Origin: Streptomyces tubercidicus
GTDB lineage: Bacteria; Actinomycetota; Actinomycetes; Streptomycetales; Streptomycetaceae
Reading direction: 5' to 3'
Assembly (NCBI RefSeq): GCF_027497495.1
Contig: NZ_CP114205.1
Span: 5,146,001-5,210,000 of the forward strand
Length of the DNA: 64,000 nucleotides
Shown here: positions 24,860-34,793 of the stretch, in pieces
Numbering within the stretch: position 1 is the first letter of the stretch
How the letters are laid out: the number at the start of each line of letters is the position of its first letter
The notes under the pieces: generated by a model
Databases searched by the model: none
Told to the model about the DNA's origin: nothing
What the model saw: only the letters and a program-made list of their open reading frames with translations
Made by a program: the position numbers and the translations under genes

Positions 24860-27064
24860 CTACCCGCCCCACCCCCACCGCATCTGCCGCCACAGCTCAT
24901 CGCTCTGGGGCTGCACCGTGGGGACGTCATCGGTGGGCGGTGTGGTCGGCGCGGGTTCGCTGGGGAGGGGCGGGGTGGTGGGCGGTGTGACGGTCGGCGG
25001 CGTGGGCCCGACGGTGGGTGGGGTGGGGCCGGTGGGCGAGTCGGTCGGGCCGGTGGAGGGGGAGCCGGAGGCGCTGGGGGACGGGGAGTCGCTGCTGGAG
25101 GGTTCGGGGGAGGCGGATTCCGCGCCTGCCTCCAGTTGCAGGTCGAAGTCGCGGACCGGGCGGCCGTTCAGTGCGGCCGCGGTGTAGTCGGCCCAGATCT
25201 GGGCGGGGTAGTCGCCGCCGTTGACCCGGGACAGGCCGCCCGCGCCGTACAGGGGCTCCTGGGCGGCGCTCTCCGGGTTCTGGCCCAGTACCGCGACGAC
25301 GGTGGCGAGTTCGGGGGTGTAGCCCGCGAACCAGGCGGCCTTGTCCTCCTCGGCGGTGCCGGTCTTGCCGGCCGCGGGGCGCCCGGCGCCCTGGGCGGCG
25401 GTGCCGGTGCCGCCGTCGACGACGCCGCGCAGGACCGAGGTGGTGGTGTCGGCGGCCGTCCTCGGGATGGCCCTGGTCTCCTCGCGCTCGGGCAGTTCGA
25501 TCTCCTCCCCCTCGCCCCTGGTGACCTTGTCGACCAGGGTGTACGGCCGGTGGGTGCCGTGCTGGGCGAGGGTGGCGTAGGCCTGCGTCATGTCCAGGAC
25601 GCTGGGGGTGGCGGTGCCCAGCGAGACGGCGCCCTCGGCGGAGGCGAGGCTGGGGGTGCCGGCGGGGATGCCCAGGGCGATGGCGGTGGACTTGACCTTG
25701 GCGGGGCCGACGTCGATGCCCATCTGGGCGTAGACGGCGTTGACGGATTTGTCGGTGGCCTCGGTGACGGTGATCGGGCCGTAGGAGCGGTCGTCCTCGT
25801 TGGCGGGGGCGAAGCCGGTGGGGCGGCCGTGACTGATCGTCATCCGCTTGTTGGTGCCGTCGTAGACGGTGTTCGGGGTGATCCGGTCGCCGTCCTGGGT
25901 GGTGGAGTGGTGCTGGACGGCGGAGGCGAAGACGATCGGCTTGAAGGTGGAGCCGACCTGGTAGTCGCGGCGGGTGGCTCCGTTGACGTACTGCTTGGCG
26001 TAGTCGATTCCGCCGTAGAGGGCGACCACCCGGCCGCTCGCGGGGTCGATGGAGGCGCCGCCGGCCCGGACGGAGCGGTCGACCTTCCGGTCGCCGTCGA
26101 GCCGGTCCATCACCCGGGTGTTGACCGCCTTGACGAAGGCGTTCTGGCGCTTCTTGGCGATGGTGGTGGTGATGCGGTAGCCGCCGCCGCGCAGTGTGTC
26201 CTCGTCGAGGATGTGGTGGTCGGAGAGGTAGTTCTTGACCGCTTCGACGAGGTAGCCGCGCTGGCCGGACAGCCCGGGGGACGGTTTGGCGCGCCGGGTC
26301 GCGGGGAATTCCAGCGCGGCCCGCTCGCCGGCGTCGAGCCACTTCTTCTTCACCATGCCGTCCAGGACGTAGTTCCAGCGCGCCAGCACCCGCGCCCGGT
26401 TCTCGGGGTGGGCGGTGAGGTCGTAGGCGCTGGGGGCGTTGAGGAGGGACGCGAGATAGGCGCCCTGGGCGGTGGTCAGCTGCTCCGCGTCGCGGCCGTA
26501 GTAGGAGCGGGCGGCGGCCTGGATGCCGTAGGCATTGCGGCCGTAGTAGCTGGAGTTGAGGTAGCCCTCCAGGATGTTGTCCTTGCTCACCTCGCGGTCC
26601 AGCTTGATGGCGATGAAGAACTCCTTGGCCTTACGGGTGAGGGTCTGTTCCTGGCCGAGGTAGTAGTTCTTCACGTACTGCTGGGTGATGGTGGAGCCGG
26701 ACTGTTTGCCCTTGCCGGTGACGGTGTTCCAGGCGGCCCGGACCATCGCGGCGGGGTCGACCGCGGACTCGGCGTAGAAGTCGCGGTCCTCGGCGGCGAG
26801 TACGGCCCGCTGGACGGACTTGGGGATCTGGCTGAGGGTGACGTTCTGCCGGTTGACCTCACCGTCGTGGGCCAGCTCGGAGCCGTCGGAGTAGAGGTAG
26901 ATGTTGCTCTGGGCCTTGGCCGCGCTGTTGGCCGGCGGGATGCCGACGAGCAGATAGCCGGCGATCATCCCGCCGACGACGAGCAGCAGGAACAGCAGCA
27001 CGGTGCCCAGCAGCGCGCGCCAGGTGGGGATGACACGGCGCCAGCCCGTTCGTTGTCCGCTCAT
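24860..27064 (-). CDS. Class A penicillin-binding protein (transglycosylase/transpeptidase)
   Basis: The 734-aa bifunctional enzyme polymerises and cross-links peptidoglycan outside the membrane. Order: a cytoplasmic N-terminus, one membrane helix (about 17-41), a GT51 domain with the catalytic region AAEDRDFYAESAVD (about 90) and GSTITQQYVKN, and a transpeptidase domain with STFK (about 370), SVN (about 440) and KTGTAEE (about 568). The last ~95 residues are a flexible Ser/Pro/Thr-rich tail ending WRQMRWGWGG. The start is the ATG at 27064. It is a single-gene unit. Confidence 0.93.
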   Translation of the reverse strand: MSGQRTGWRRVIPTWRALLGTVLLFLLLVVGGMIAGYLLVGIPPANSAAKAQSNIYLYSDGSELAHDGEVNRQNVTLSQIPKSVQRAVLAAEDRDFYAESAVDPAAMVRAAWNTVTGKGKQSGSTITQQYVKNYYLGQEQTLTRKAKEFFIAIKLDREVSKDNILEGYLNSSYYGRNAYGIQAAARSYYGRDAEQLTTAQGAYLASLLNAPSAYDLTAHPENRARVLARWNYVLDGMVKKKWLDAGERAALEFPATRRAKPSPGLSGQRGYLVEAVKNYLSDHHILDEDTLRGGGYRITTTIAKKRQNAFVKAVNTRVMDRLDGDRKVDRSVRAGGASIDPASGRVVALYGGIDYAKQYVNGATRRDYQVGSTFKPIVFASAVQHHSTTQDGDRITPNTVYDGTNKRMTISHGRPTGFAPANEDDRSYGPITVTEATDKSVNAVYAQMGIDVGPAKVKSTAIALGIPAGTPSLASAEGAVSLGTATPSVLDMTQAYATLAQHGTHRPYTLVDKVTRGEGEEIELPEREETRAIPRTAADTTTSVLRGVVDGGTGTAAQGAGRPAAGKTGTAEEDKAAWFAGYTPELATVVAVLGQNPESAAQEPLYGAGGLSRVNGGDYPAQIWADYTAAALNGRPVRDFDLQLEAGAESASPEPSSSDSPSPSASGSPSTGPTDSPTGPTPPTVGPTPPTVTPPTTPPLPSEPAPTTPPTDDVPTVQPQSDELWRQMRWGWGG

Positions 27065-27342
27065 GTCGGTTTGGACTCCTCGGCCACCGCCGGAGGTTGT
27101 ACCGCGGCGGACGTTTCGTGTCGGGGGATTCGCGCGGTACGCCGGAAGAGCAACTGCCGCCCGCTGGGAAACTCTCGCATCATGCGTCCCGGTCAGCAGG
27201 GGTGGCGCGCACCGTAGTCCGCCACCTGACCGGCTGAATGGCGCCCACGGCTCACCCGAAGCGGTGATAATTCGATGGTGCCCGCCGCGTCCGCGGCTTA
27301 GGCTCCGGTTCTTTGCGCGTCCGACGACAACGGGGCCGGGGG

Positions 27343-28149
27343 GTGCACGGCGTGGTGTACGCGGCGGTGGCGGCCGGCAGCTTCCGGCGGTACGCCACCT
27401 ATCGGATCGCCACCGTGGCGGGGGTGTTCACCAACACCGTCTTCGGCTTCATCGTCGCCTACACCTACCTCGCGCTGTGGGCCGAGCGGCCGCATCTGGG
27501 CGGCTACGACCAGGCGCAGGCGCTGACCTTCGTCTGGACCGGGCAGGCGCTGCTGGCCACCGCGGCGCTGATGGGCGGCGGCGGGCTGGACGAGCTCCAG
27601 GAGCGGATCCGCAGCGGCGATATCGCGGTGGACCTCTACCGGCCCGCCGATCTGCAGCTGTGGTGGCTGGCCGCCGATCTGGGGCGGGCCGGGCTGCAGC
27701 TGATCGGCCGCGGGGTGGTACCGATGGCGGTGGGCGCCCTGGCCTTCCCGCTGGCGCTGCCCGGCGACGCGCTGACCTGGGGCTGTTTTCTGCTGTCGGT
27801 GCTGTTCGGGGTGCTGGTGAGTTTCGCGCTGCGGTATCTCGTCGCGCTGGCGTCGTTCTGGCTGCTGGACGGCTCGGGGCTGGCCATGATCAGCGGGCTG
27901 GCCTGCCTGTTCTTCACGGGGATGGTGCTGCCGCTGCGGGTCTTCCCGGGCGGTTTCGGGGAGGCCGTCCAGCTGCTGCCGTGGGCGGCGGTCCTCCAGG
28001 TGCCGGCCGATGTGCTGATGGGCGTGCGGAGCGGGGACGGGCTGGTGCGGGGGCTGGTGTTCCAGGCGGGGTGGGCGGTGGCGCTGCTGGCGCTGGGCCG
28101 GCTGGTGCAGTCGGCGGCGACCCGCAAGGTGGTGGTGCACGGTGGCTAG
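27343..28149 (+). CDS. ABC-2 type transporter permease
   Basis: The 268-aa membrane protein has about six helices; the core pattern FRRYATYRIATVAGVFTNTVFG fits the ABC-2 permease subgroup that works in pairs with a second permease and a separate ATPase. The start is set at GTG 27343, preceded by GGGCCGGGGG; an in-frame TTG at 27313 is an alternative. Its end overlaps the next gene by 8 nt. The cargo is unknown. Confidence 0.85.
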   Translation: MHGVVYAAVAAGSFRRYATYRIATVAGVFTNTVFGFIVAYTYLALWAERPHLGGYDQAQALTFVWTGQALLATAALMGGGGLDELQERIRSGDIAVDLYRPADLQLWWLAADLGRAGLQLIGRGVVPMAVGALAFPLALPGDALTWGCFLLSVLFGVLVSFALRYLVALASFWLLDGSGLAMISGLACLFFTGMVLPLRVFPGGFGEAVQLLPWAAVLQVPADVLMGVRSGDGLVRGLVFQAGWAVALLALGRLVQSAATRKVVVHGG

Positions 28150-29047
28150 CGAACGGATCGCCGGCGAACGGACGGCTTTACGGGGCCGGGCGGGGCGCGG
28201 ACGGACGGGGCAGAGGCGGACCGGGCACGGGCGGGCGGCGGAGGCGGCGCGGGGGCTGGCCGCGTACGGGCTGATCGTCCGGATGTGGATGCGCTCCACC
28301 CTCGCCTACCGCACCTCGTTCGTGATGATGGCGCTCGGCAGCTTCGCCGCCAACGGCCTGGACTTCATCGCGATCATGCTGATGTTCTCGCAGATCGAGG
28401 CCCTCGGCGGCTTCTCGCTGCCCGAAGTGGCCTTCCTGTACGGGACGTCCGGGATGGCGCTGGGCCTGGCGGACCTGCTGCTGGGCAGCATCGAGGGGCT
28501 GGGCCTGCGGATCAGGGACGGCACCCTGGACACCCTGCTGGTGCGCCCCGTACCGGTGTTCGCGCAGATCGCGGCGGACCGCTTCGCGCTGCGCCGGGTG
28601 GGCCGGATCACCCAGGCGCTGCTGGTGCTCGGCTGGGCGCTGCCCCGTATCGAGGTGGACTGGACGGTGGGGCGGGTGCTGATGGTGCCGCTGATGGCGG
28701 TGTGCGGCACGGCGATCTTCGCGGCGGTCTTCACCGCCGGGGCCGCCTTCCAGTTCTGGGCGCAGGACGCGGCCCAGGTGCAGAACTCCTTCACCTACGG
28801 CGGCAACGCACTGCTCCAGTACCCGCCGACGGTGTTCGCCAAGGAGCTGGTGCGCGGGGTCACTTACCTCGTCCCGCTGGCCTTTGTGAACTGGCTGCCC
28901 GCGCTGCGGCTGCTGGGCCGCCCCGACCCGCTGGGGCTGCCGGGCTGGGTGGACTTCCTGGGGCCGGTGGTGGCGGCGCTGATGTGTACGGGGGCCGGGC
29001 TGGCGTGGCGGCTGGGGCTGCGGGGGTACCGGAGTACCGGTAGCTGA
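28142..29047 (+). CDS. ABC-2 type transporter permease, second subunit
   Basis: The 301-aa protein begins with a 40-residue Arg/Gly-rich segment, followed by six hydrophobic helices (for example FVMMALGSFAANGLDFIAIMLM). The sequence RDGTLDTLLVRPVPVFAQI is shared in outline with the first permease (RSGDIAVDLYRPADLQL), so they form a heterodimer. GTG 28142 overlaps the previous gene; a start closer to the first helix at about 28262 is possible. Confidence 0.85.
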   Translation: MASERIAGERTALRGRAGRGRTGQRRTGHGRAAEAARGLAAYGLIVRMWMRSTLAYRTSFVMMALGSFAANGLDFIAIMLMFSQIEALGGFSLPEVAFLYGTSGMALGLADLLLGSIEGLGLRIRDGTLDTLLVRPVPVFAQIAADRFALRRVGRITQALLVLGWALPRIEVDWTVGRVLMVPLMAVCGTAIFAAVFTAGAAFQFWAQDAAQVQNSFTYGGNALLQYPPTVFAKELVRGVTYLVPLAFVNWLPALRLLGRPDPLGLPGWVDFLGPVVAALMCTGAGLAWRLGLRGYRSTGS

Positions 29048-29161
29048 GGGCGGCTCACGGCGGCTCACGGCAGCTGACGGCGGCTCACCGGGCGGGCCGG
29101 GAGCGGGACGAGGCCGGGAGCGGGACGAGGCCGGGAACCCGGCGAGGGAGGAGTGGGTGTG

Positions 29162-30187
29162 GTGAGCGGTGCGGCCGCTGCGGAGCAGCTGATCGAGGTC
29201 GAGGGCGTCGAGAAGGTCTTCTCGGTGCGGCGCAAGGCGGGCCGGCTGCGGCGGGTGCGGCAGGAGGTCCGGGCCGTGGACGGCCTCTCCTTCCGGGTGC
29301 CGCGCGGCGAGATGGTCGGCTACATCGGGCCGAACGGCGCCGGGAAGTCCACCACCATCAAGATGCTGACCGGCATCCTCGTCCCCAGCGGCGGCCGGCT
29401 CCGGGTCGCCGGGATCGACCCGGCGCGGGAGCGGACCCGGCTCGCCCGCCGGATCGGGGTGGTCTTCGGGCAGCGCACCACCTTGTGGTGGGACCTGCCG
29501 CTGCGGGACTCCTACGAGCTGGTGCGCCGGATGTACCGGGTCCCGGACCGTACCTACCGCGCCAACCTGGAGCGCTGTGTCGAGCTGCTGGACCTGGGCC
29601 CGCTGCTGGCCGTGCCCGTACGGCAGTTGTCGCTGGGGCAGCGGATGCGCGGCGACATCACGGCGGCGCTGCTGCACGACCCCGAGGTGCTGTATCTGGA
29701 CGAGCCGACCATCGGCCTCGATGTGGTCAGCAAGGCGAGGGTGCGGGAATTCCTGCGCGAGGTGAACGCCGAGCGGGGCACCACGGTCCTGCTGACCACC
29801 CATGACCTGACCGATATCGAGCAGTTGTGCCGCCGGGTGATGGTCATCGACCACGGTCATCTGGTCTACGACGGCGGCCTCGACGGGCTGCGGGCGGCCG
29901 GGGGCGGCGAGCGGACGCTGGTGGTGGACCTGGCGCGGGAACTGCCGCCGATCGAGGGCGTGCCGGGGGCCCGTACGGTCCGGGTGGACGGCCCCCGGCA
30001 GTGGCTGGCGTTCCCGGCGTCGCAGAGCGCGGCGCCGCTGGTCGCCGCGGTCGCCGCACGCTATCCGCTGGTGGACCTGTCGGTGCGGGAGCCGGAGATC
30101 GAGACCCTGATCGCCGAGCTGTACGCGGGCGGTGGGCCGCGGTGGGATATCGGACGGAGCGGGACCACGGCGGACGATGCCCTCTAA
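29162..30187 (+). CDS. ABC transporter ATP-binding protein of the ABC-2 pair
   Basis: The 341-aa ATPase has Walker A GPNGAGKST (about 56), signature LSLGQRMRGD, Walker B VLYLDEPTIGLD and H-loop LTTHD. The phrase GQRTTLWWDLPL in the Q-loop is typical of the ATPase partner of these paired permeases. GTG 29162 is preferred because GAGGAG ends 9 nt upstream; GTG 29153 overlaps it. Direct repeats (29045-29135) fill the gap after the second permease. Confidence 0.88.
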   Translation: MSGAAAAEQLIEVEGVEKVFSVRRKAGRLRRVRQEVRAVDGLSFRVPRGEMVGYIGPNGAGKSTTIKMLTGILVPSGGRLRVAGIDPARERTRLARRIGVVFGQRTTLWWDLPLRDSYELVRRMYRVPDRTYRANLERCVELLDLGPLLAVPVRQLSLGQRMRGDITAALLHDPEVLYLDEPTIGLDVVSKARVREFLREVNAERGTTVLLTTHDLTDIEQLCRRVMVIDHGHLVYDGGLDGLRAAGGGERTLVVDLARELPPIEGVPGARTVRVDGPRQWLAFPASQSAAPLVAAVAARYPLVDLSVREPEIETLIAELYAGGGPRWDIGRSGTTADDAL

Positions 30188-30196
30188 TGTGTCCGC

Positions 30197-30877
30197 ATGA
30201 CTGAAGACCTCCCTGAATTGCGCGCTTCGGATGCCGACCGTGAGCGGGTGGCCGAGATCCTGCGGGACGCCCTCGCGGAGGGACGGCTGGCGATGGCGGA
30301 GTTCGAGGAGCGGCTCGACGCGACCTACCAGGCCCGCACCTATGGGGAGTTGCAGCCGCTCACCGCCGATCTGCCGTCGGCCGCGGCGCAGCCGGCACCG
30401 CTGTCGCTGCGCAAGGAGAGCGGGGCGCCGGAGCGGTGGTCGGAGCGGATCGTGAGCGGTACGGAGGGGTCCGGGCTCGGCCTCTCCCTCATGGGCGGCT
30501 TCCAGCGCAAGGGCCGGTGGACGATCGGGCGGCGCTTCACGGCGGCCTGCCTGATGGGCGGCGGTGACATCGATCTGCGCGAGGCGAACTTCGCCGGCCC
30601 GGAGGTCGTCATCAACTGCTGGGTGCTCATGGGCGGGGTGAACATCGTGGTGCCGCCGGGCGTGGAGGTCGATGTCCGCGGGCTCGGCATCATGGGCGGC
30701 TTCGACGCGCGGGAGGACGGGGCACCGCCCGAGCCCGGCGCGCCCCGGGTGATCGTCAAGGGCCTGGCCCTGATGGGCGGCGTCGGCGTCGAGCGTAAGC
30801 TGCCCCGGGCCGAGCGGCGCCGCCTGAAGGAGGAGCGGCGCCGTATCGAGGGGGACGGGCGCAAGGAGCTGGAGTAG
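30197..30877 (+). CDS. DUF1707 domain protein
   Basis: The 226-aa protein has a 55-residue N-terminal DUF1707 domain (LRASDADRERVAEILRDALAEGRLAMAEFEERL). A C-terminal half follows with four repeats of (L/I)MGG (LMGGFQ, LMGGGDIDL, LMGGVNIVV, IMGGFDA), like the cell-wall-active antibiotic response domain. No membrane helix is seen. TAATGT at 30185-30190 lies 6 nt before ATG 30197, so the transcript is probably leaderless. A role in envelope-stress response is inferred from the family only. Confidence 0.85.
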   Translation: MTEDLPELRASDADRERVAEILRDALAEGRLAMAEFEERLDATYQARTYGELQPLTADLPSAAAQPAPLSLRKESGAPERWSERIVSGTEGSGLGLSLMGGFQRKGRWTIGRRFTAACLMGGGDIDLREANFAGPEVVINCWVLMGGVNIVVPPGVEVDVRGLGIMGGFDAREDGAPPEPGAPRVIVKGLALMGGVGVERKLPRAERRRLKEERRRIEGDGRKELE

Positions 30878-30963
30878 AGGCGCCGTTCCGGCCCTGAGGA
30901 CCCCGGGCCCCGGCCCCCGCCCGGCCGGGCCGGATCCGACGCCGCGCGCCTGCTCCGTTGGCG

Positions 30964-32274
30964 TTACAGCGCGGCCCGGGCCGACTGCTTGAGGTGGGCG
31001 AGGTTCACGGCGTAGGCCATCGCCCGGTAGCCCTCGTCGCTCGGGTGGAGGTGGTCGCCGGAGTCGTAGGCGGGGCGCAGCCGCGCCGGCGCGGCCGGGT
31101 CGCGCAGCGCCTTGTCGAAGTCCACGACCTCGTCGTAGACGGTGCCGGAGCGGATGATCCGGTTGACCTGCTCCCGTACCGAATTCAGCTGGTTGGAGTA
31201 GCCGCGGTGTCCGCCGAACGGCGTAAGGGTGCTGCCGGTGACGCGCAGCCCGCGGGCGTGCGCCTCCTGGACGAGCTGCCGCATGCCCGCGACGATCTTC
31301 TCCGGGTCGAGCTGGCGCGGGGTCTTGAACAGGTCGTTCAGCCCGATCTCGACGATCACCGCCTTCGCCCCGGTACGGGACAGCGCGTCGCGCTCCAGCC
31401 GGGACAGCACACTGGGCCCGTTGTTCGGCGAGAACTTGCTGCCGTTGACCAGCAGCCGGTTGCCGCTGATGCCCTGGTTGAGGACGCCGTAGCGGGGCGC
31501 GCCCGGCTCGGTGCGCAGCCGCGCGGCGAGGAAGTCCGTCCAGCGGTGGTTGGCGCCCGCGGTGGAGGTGATGCCGTCGGTGATCGAGTCGCCGATCGCG
31601 ACGACCGAGCCGCGGGCCTGGGCGCTCCACACGTCCACGCCCGTCAGATACCGCCAGTACGGGCTCTGCTCGGTGTAGGCGGCGCCGGTGGCGTCCTCGG
31701 CGCGGTCGCCGTGCGCCAGGTAGGAGGTCTGCCGGGCGTACGGGTGATAGGTCGTGGGGCCGGAGGGCGACGGCGAGTACATGGTGACCAGGAGGTCCGC
31801 GTCGCCGGGGACCTTCAGCCGGGCCGGGTCGCTGGTGACCGCGCCGCCCGCCGGGATGGTCACCGCGGGCTTGCCGCCGAACGCCAGCCGCCGCATGGTG
31901 CCGCTCGCGGCGGTCGGGTTGCTGGGGGCCGCGGCCAGCGCCAGCGTGGCGTGGCTGACCACCAGCGGCCGGGTGCCGTAGAGGTTGGAGAGCTGGATGC
32001 GGACGCCGGAGCCGCCGACACTGGTGTGCACGACATTGCGTATCGACATCCCCGCATAGCCGTTCAGGGTGCCGGGCTCGGCCGCCGCGGCTGCCGCCGA
32101 CCAGGTGCCGACCCACTGGCCGGAGACAGCGGGGGCCGCGGGGTCGCGTGGCTTGTGCGAGGAGCCGTCCGGACCGCCGTTCGTGCCGCCGAAGCCGACG
32201 AATATCGCGGTCGAGATCAGTACCACCACTGCTGCCAGACCGGCGAGCAGGGAGTAACCCACACTTTTCTTCAT
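30964..32274 (-). CDS. Secreted SGNH/GDSL hydrolase
   Basis: The 436-aa protein has a signal or anchor helix (about 6-29), a beta-rich domain (about 45-215), then an SGNH esterase domain. The catalytic blocks are GDSITDG (nucleophile Ser about 229), GISGNR (oxyanion Gly/Asn), EIGLNDL and DHLHPSDEG with the catalytic Asp and His. It should act outside the membrane on an acyl ester. The N-terminal domain may bind a carbohydrate. The start is set at ATG 32274, preceded by AGGAGACCCCTC. Confidence 0.85.
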   Translation of the reverse strand: MKKSVGYSLLAGLAAVVVLISTAIFVGFGGTNGGPDGSSHKPRDPAAPAVSGQWVGTWSAAAAAAEPGTLNGYAGMSIRNVVHTSVGGSGVRIQLSNLYGTRPLVVSHATLALAAAPSNPTAASGTMRRLAFGGKPAVTIPAGGAVTSDPARLKVPGDADLLVTMYSPSPSGPTTYHPYARQTSYLAHGDRAEDATGAAYTEQSPYWRYLTGVDVWSAQARGSVVAIGDSITDGITSTAGANHRWTDFLAARLRTEPGAPRYGVLNQGISGNRLLVNGSKFSPNNGPSVLSRLERDALSRTGAKAVIVEIGLNDLFKTPRQLDPEKIVAGMRQLVQEAHARGLRVTGSTLTPFGGHRGYSNQLNSVREQVNRIIRSGTVYDEVVDFDKALRDPAAPARLRPAYDSGDHLHPSDEGYRAMAYAVNLAHLKQSARAAL

Positions 32275-32556
32275 GCGGGAGGGGTCTCCTGGGTAAAGCG
32301 GAGCAGCACGCTCCGGGCGGGCAAGGGCAGCGGATGATCAGCGGCACCGTTGCGGTCCGATCGGTCTCTCATGATCCCACGGACCTCGGGGACGCCGCCC
32401 GGCGCCCCGTGTCGATGCCCCCCACGGCATGGACGCCGGGAACTCGTGGTTCGTTCCAGGAGTAGGTCACAGTGGGATGACGGCCGGAACGTGGCCGTCG
32501 TGCCGAGCAGGGCAGGCCGTAGCGACGGCGGGGGCACGGTGGGAGCGGTGGAGCGG

Positions 32557-33906
32557 ATGGAACGGACAGAAGCGGATACGGCGCCGAAGGCGGAGCGGGC
32601 GTCCGGGGCGGGCACGGCGCCGACGGGCACCGGGCCCGGCGGCGGGTTCGTCCCCGGCGGCACCGACGAGGAGCGCCGGCGCGCGGTGCGCCGGATGAAG
32701 ACGCTGGCCACGGGCCTGCTGCTGGCCGTCGCCGTGGTCTACGCACTGGCGAAATGGGCCGGATCCGCCGGGGCGGGCGGCTGGACCGGGTATGTCGCGG
32801 CGGCCGCGGAGGCCGGGATGGTCGGTGCGCTGGCCGACTGGTTCGCGGTCACCGCGCTGTTCAAGCGGCCGATGGGGCTGCCGATCCCGCACACCGCAAT
32901 CATTCCCACCAAAAAGGACCAACTGGGGCAGAGTCTGGGTGATTTCGTCGGGGAGAACTTCCTGTCCGCCGAGGTCGTCCGCCGCCGGCTGCGCTCCGTC
33001 GGCATCGGCCGGCGGCTCGGCGGCTGGCTCGCCGAGCCGAAGAACGCCGACCGGGTCACCGACGAGCTGTCCACCGCGCTGCGCGGGGCGCTGACCGTGC
33101 TGCGCGACTCCGATGTGCAGGCGGTGGTCGGTGAGGCCATCACCCGCCGCGCGGACGCCCATGAGATCGCGCCCGGGGCCGGCGCGATGCTGGAGAAGAT
33201 CGTCGCGGAGGGCGGCCACCGGCGGATGGTGGACCTGATCGTCTTCCGCGCCCACGACTGGCTGGTCGAGCACGCCGACTCCGTCATGACCGCGGTCTCC
33301 GGCGGCGCACCGGGCTGGACCCCGCGGTTCGTCGACCGCAAGGTGGGGGACCGGGTCTACAAGGAGCTGCTGCGCTTCGTCACCGAGATGCGGGACATGC
33401 CCGAGCATCCGGCGCGCGGCGCGATCGACCGCTTCCTCGGGGACTTCGCCGACGATCTGCAGTCCGATCCGCAGACCCGGGCCAAGGTCGAGCGGCTCAA
33501 GTCCGAGGTGCTGGGGCGCGGCGAGGTGCAGGATCTGATCGCCTCGGCCTGGGGCTCGGTCCGCGCGATGATCGTCGCCGCCGCCGAGGACGAGCGCAGC
33601 GAACTGCGGCTGCGGGTACGGGCCGCGCTGCTGTCCCTGGGCCGCAGGCTGTCCGACGAGGAGCGGCTGCAGAGCAAGGTGGACGGCTGGCTGGAGGGCG
33701 CGGCCGTCTATGTGGTGACGACGTATCAGAGCGAGATCACCTCGCTGATCACCGACACCGTGGCCGGCTGGGACGCCGAGCAGACCTCGAAGAAGATCGA
33801 GGCGCACATCGGCCGGGACCTCCAGTTCATCCGCATCAACGGCACCGTCGTCGGCGCGCTGGCCGGGCTGTGCATCTACGCCGTCTCGCAGGCGTTCGGC
33901 GGCTGA
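32557..33906 (+). CDS. DUF445 family membrane protein
   Basis: The 449-aa protein has an N-terminal helix pair (about 50-100), the DUF445 signature AAEAGMVGALADWFAVTALFKRPMGLPIPHTAIIP, a long helical middle, and a C-terminal membrane helix. It resembles YjiN-type inner membrane proteins of unknown function. ATG 32557 is preferred (GGAGCGG before it); GTG codons at 32539 and 32548 are alternatives. The N-terminal 40 residues are low-complexity. Confidence 0.85.
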   Translation: MERTEADTAPKAERASGAGTAPTGTGPGGGFVPGGTDEERRRAVRRMKTLATGLLLAVAVVYALAKWAGSAGAGGWTGYVAAAAEAGMVGALADWFAVTALFKRPMGLPIPHTAIIPTKKDQLGQSLGDFVGENFLSAEVVRRRLRSVGIGRRLGGWLAEPKNADRVTDELSTALRGALTVLRDSDVQAVVGEAITRRADAHEIAPGAGAMLEKIVAEGGHRRMVDLIVFRAHDWLVEHADSVMTAVSGGAPGWTPRFVDRKVGDRVYKELLRFVTEMRDMPEHPARGAIDRFLGDFADDLQSDPQTRAKVERLKSEVLGRGEVQDLIASAWGSVRAMIVAAAEDERSELRLRVRAALLSLGRRLSDEERLQSKVDGWLEGAAVYVVTTYQSEITSLITDTVAGWDAEQTSKKIEAHIGRDLQFIRINGTVVGALAGLCIYAVSQAFGG

Positions 33907-33972
33907 CCCCGTCCGCGGCGCGGACCGTGCGCGCCTCTGGTGACCTGTGCCCGCAGGGCTTACGGTGCCCGC

Positions 33973-34761
33973 GTGCGGGAGCGGATACCGGTAGTCGTGC
34001 AGGGACGGCGGGCCCGCCGCCCCGGCGCCGTGCGGGCGCTGTGGACGGGTGCGGAGCTGGCGGTGACGCTCGGCGCGGTCCTGCTGCTGTTCGTCGTCCA
34101 CCAGCTGTGGTGGACCAACCGTCAGGCGCAGCACGCGGCACGGGACCAGGTGAGCCGGCTGGAGCAGCAGTGGGACGCCCCGCCGCCCGCGGCACCACCC
34201 GGCCCGGACCCGGAGGACGGCCGTACGGAGGCCGGGGCCGCCCCGAGCACCCCGCCGCCCGGCTCCCCGCCCGTCCGCCGCGCCGGGAGCCGGACATCCC
34301 CGCCCGCACCGGATCGGGCGTACGCCGTGCTGCGCATCCCCCGGATCGGGCTCACCGCGCCCATCGCCCAGGGCGTCGGCAAGGCCGCGGTCCTCAACAG
34401 GGGCTATGTCGGCCACTATCCGCACAGCGCGCAGCCCGGCGGGGTCGGCAATGCCGCGCTGGCCGGGCACCGCAACACCCACGGCGAGCCGTTCCGCCAC
34501 CTCGACCGGCTGCGGCCGGGCGACACCGTCGTCGTCGACACCGCCGAGGCCCGCTACACCTACACCGTGCGGCGCACCCTGCCGCGGACCACCCCCGGCG
34601 ACGGCACGGTCCTCGCCGCCGTCCCGTACAGCGCCGTACACCCCGCCTACCGCTTCACCGCACCGGACTCCTATCTGACCCTGACGACCTGTACGCCGGA
34701 GTACACCTCCACCTACCGGCTGGTGGTCTGGGCCGTGTTGCGGTCGACACAGTCCCGGTGA
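33973..34761 (+). CDS. srtE: Class E sortase
   Basis: The 262-aa membrane-anchored transpeptidase joins surface proteins such as long chaplins to the cell wall at LAXTG-type signals. It has an N-terminal helix (about 28-48), a Pro-rich linker, and the sortase barrel with the catalytic triad visible: His in LAGHRNTHG (about 166), Cys in LTTCTPEY (about 239) and Arg in STYRLVV (about 248). The GTG start is 7 nt after TACGGT (33961-33966), which predicts a leaderless transcript. No substrate gene with a matching signal lies nearby. Confidence 0.9.
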   Translation: MRERIPVVVQGRRARRPGAVRALWTGAELAVTLGAVLLLFVVHQLWWTNRQAQHAARDQVSRLEQQWDAPPPAAPPGPDPEDGRTEAGAAPSTPPPGSPPVRRAGSRTSPPAPDRAYAVLRIPRIGLTAPIAQGVGKAAVLNRGYVGHYPHSAQPGGVGNAALAGHRNTHGEPFRHLDRLRPGDTVVVDTAEARYTYTVRRTLPRTTPGDGTVLAAVPYSAVHPAYRFTAPDSYLTLTTCTPEYTSTYRLVVWAVLRSTQSR

Positions 34762-34793
34762 GCGGAGCCGGCCGTCACCTAGGCTCTCGCCTC

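Noticed and set aside
25136..27217. 693-codon plus-strand frame opposite the PBP gene
   Set aside because: Gly/Val/Asp-rich shadow of the PBP gene; the minus-strand frame has all PBP catalytic motifs.
28178..32347. 1389-codon open frame on the minus strand
   Set aside because: It runs antisense to the ABC-2 genes and DUF1707 and through the SGNH gene in another frame. The composition (Arg/Gln/His/Pro-rich) is that of a high-GC shadow frame, with no domain.
32467..34641. 724-codon minus-strand frame opposite DUF445 and the sortase
   Set aside because: Shadow frame across two genes with clear family motifs on the other strand.
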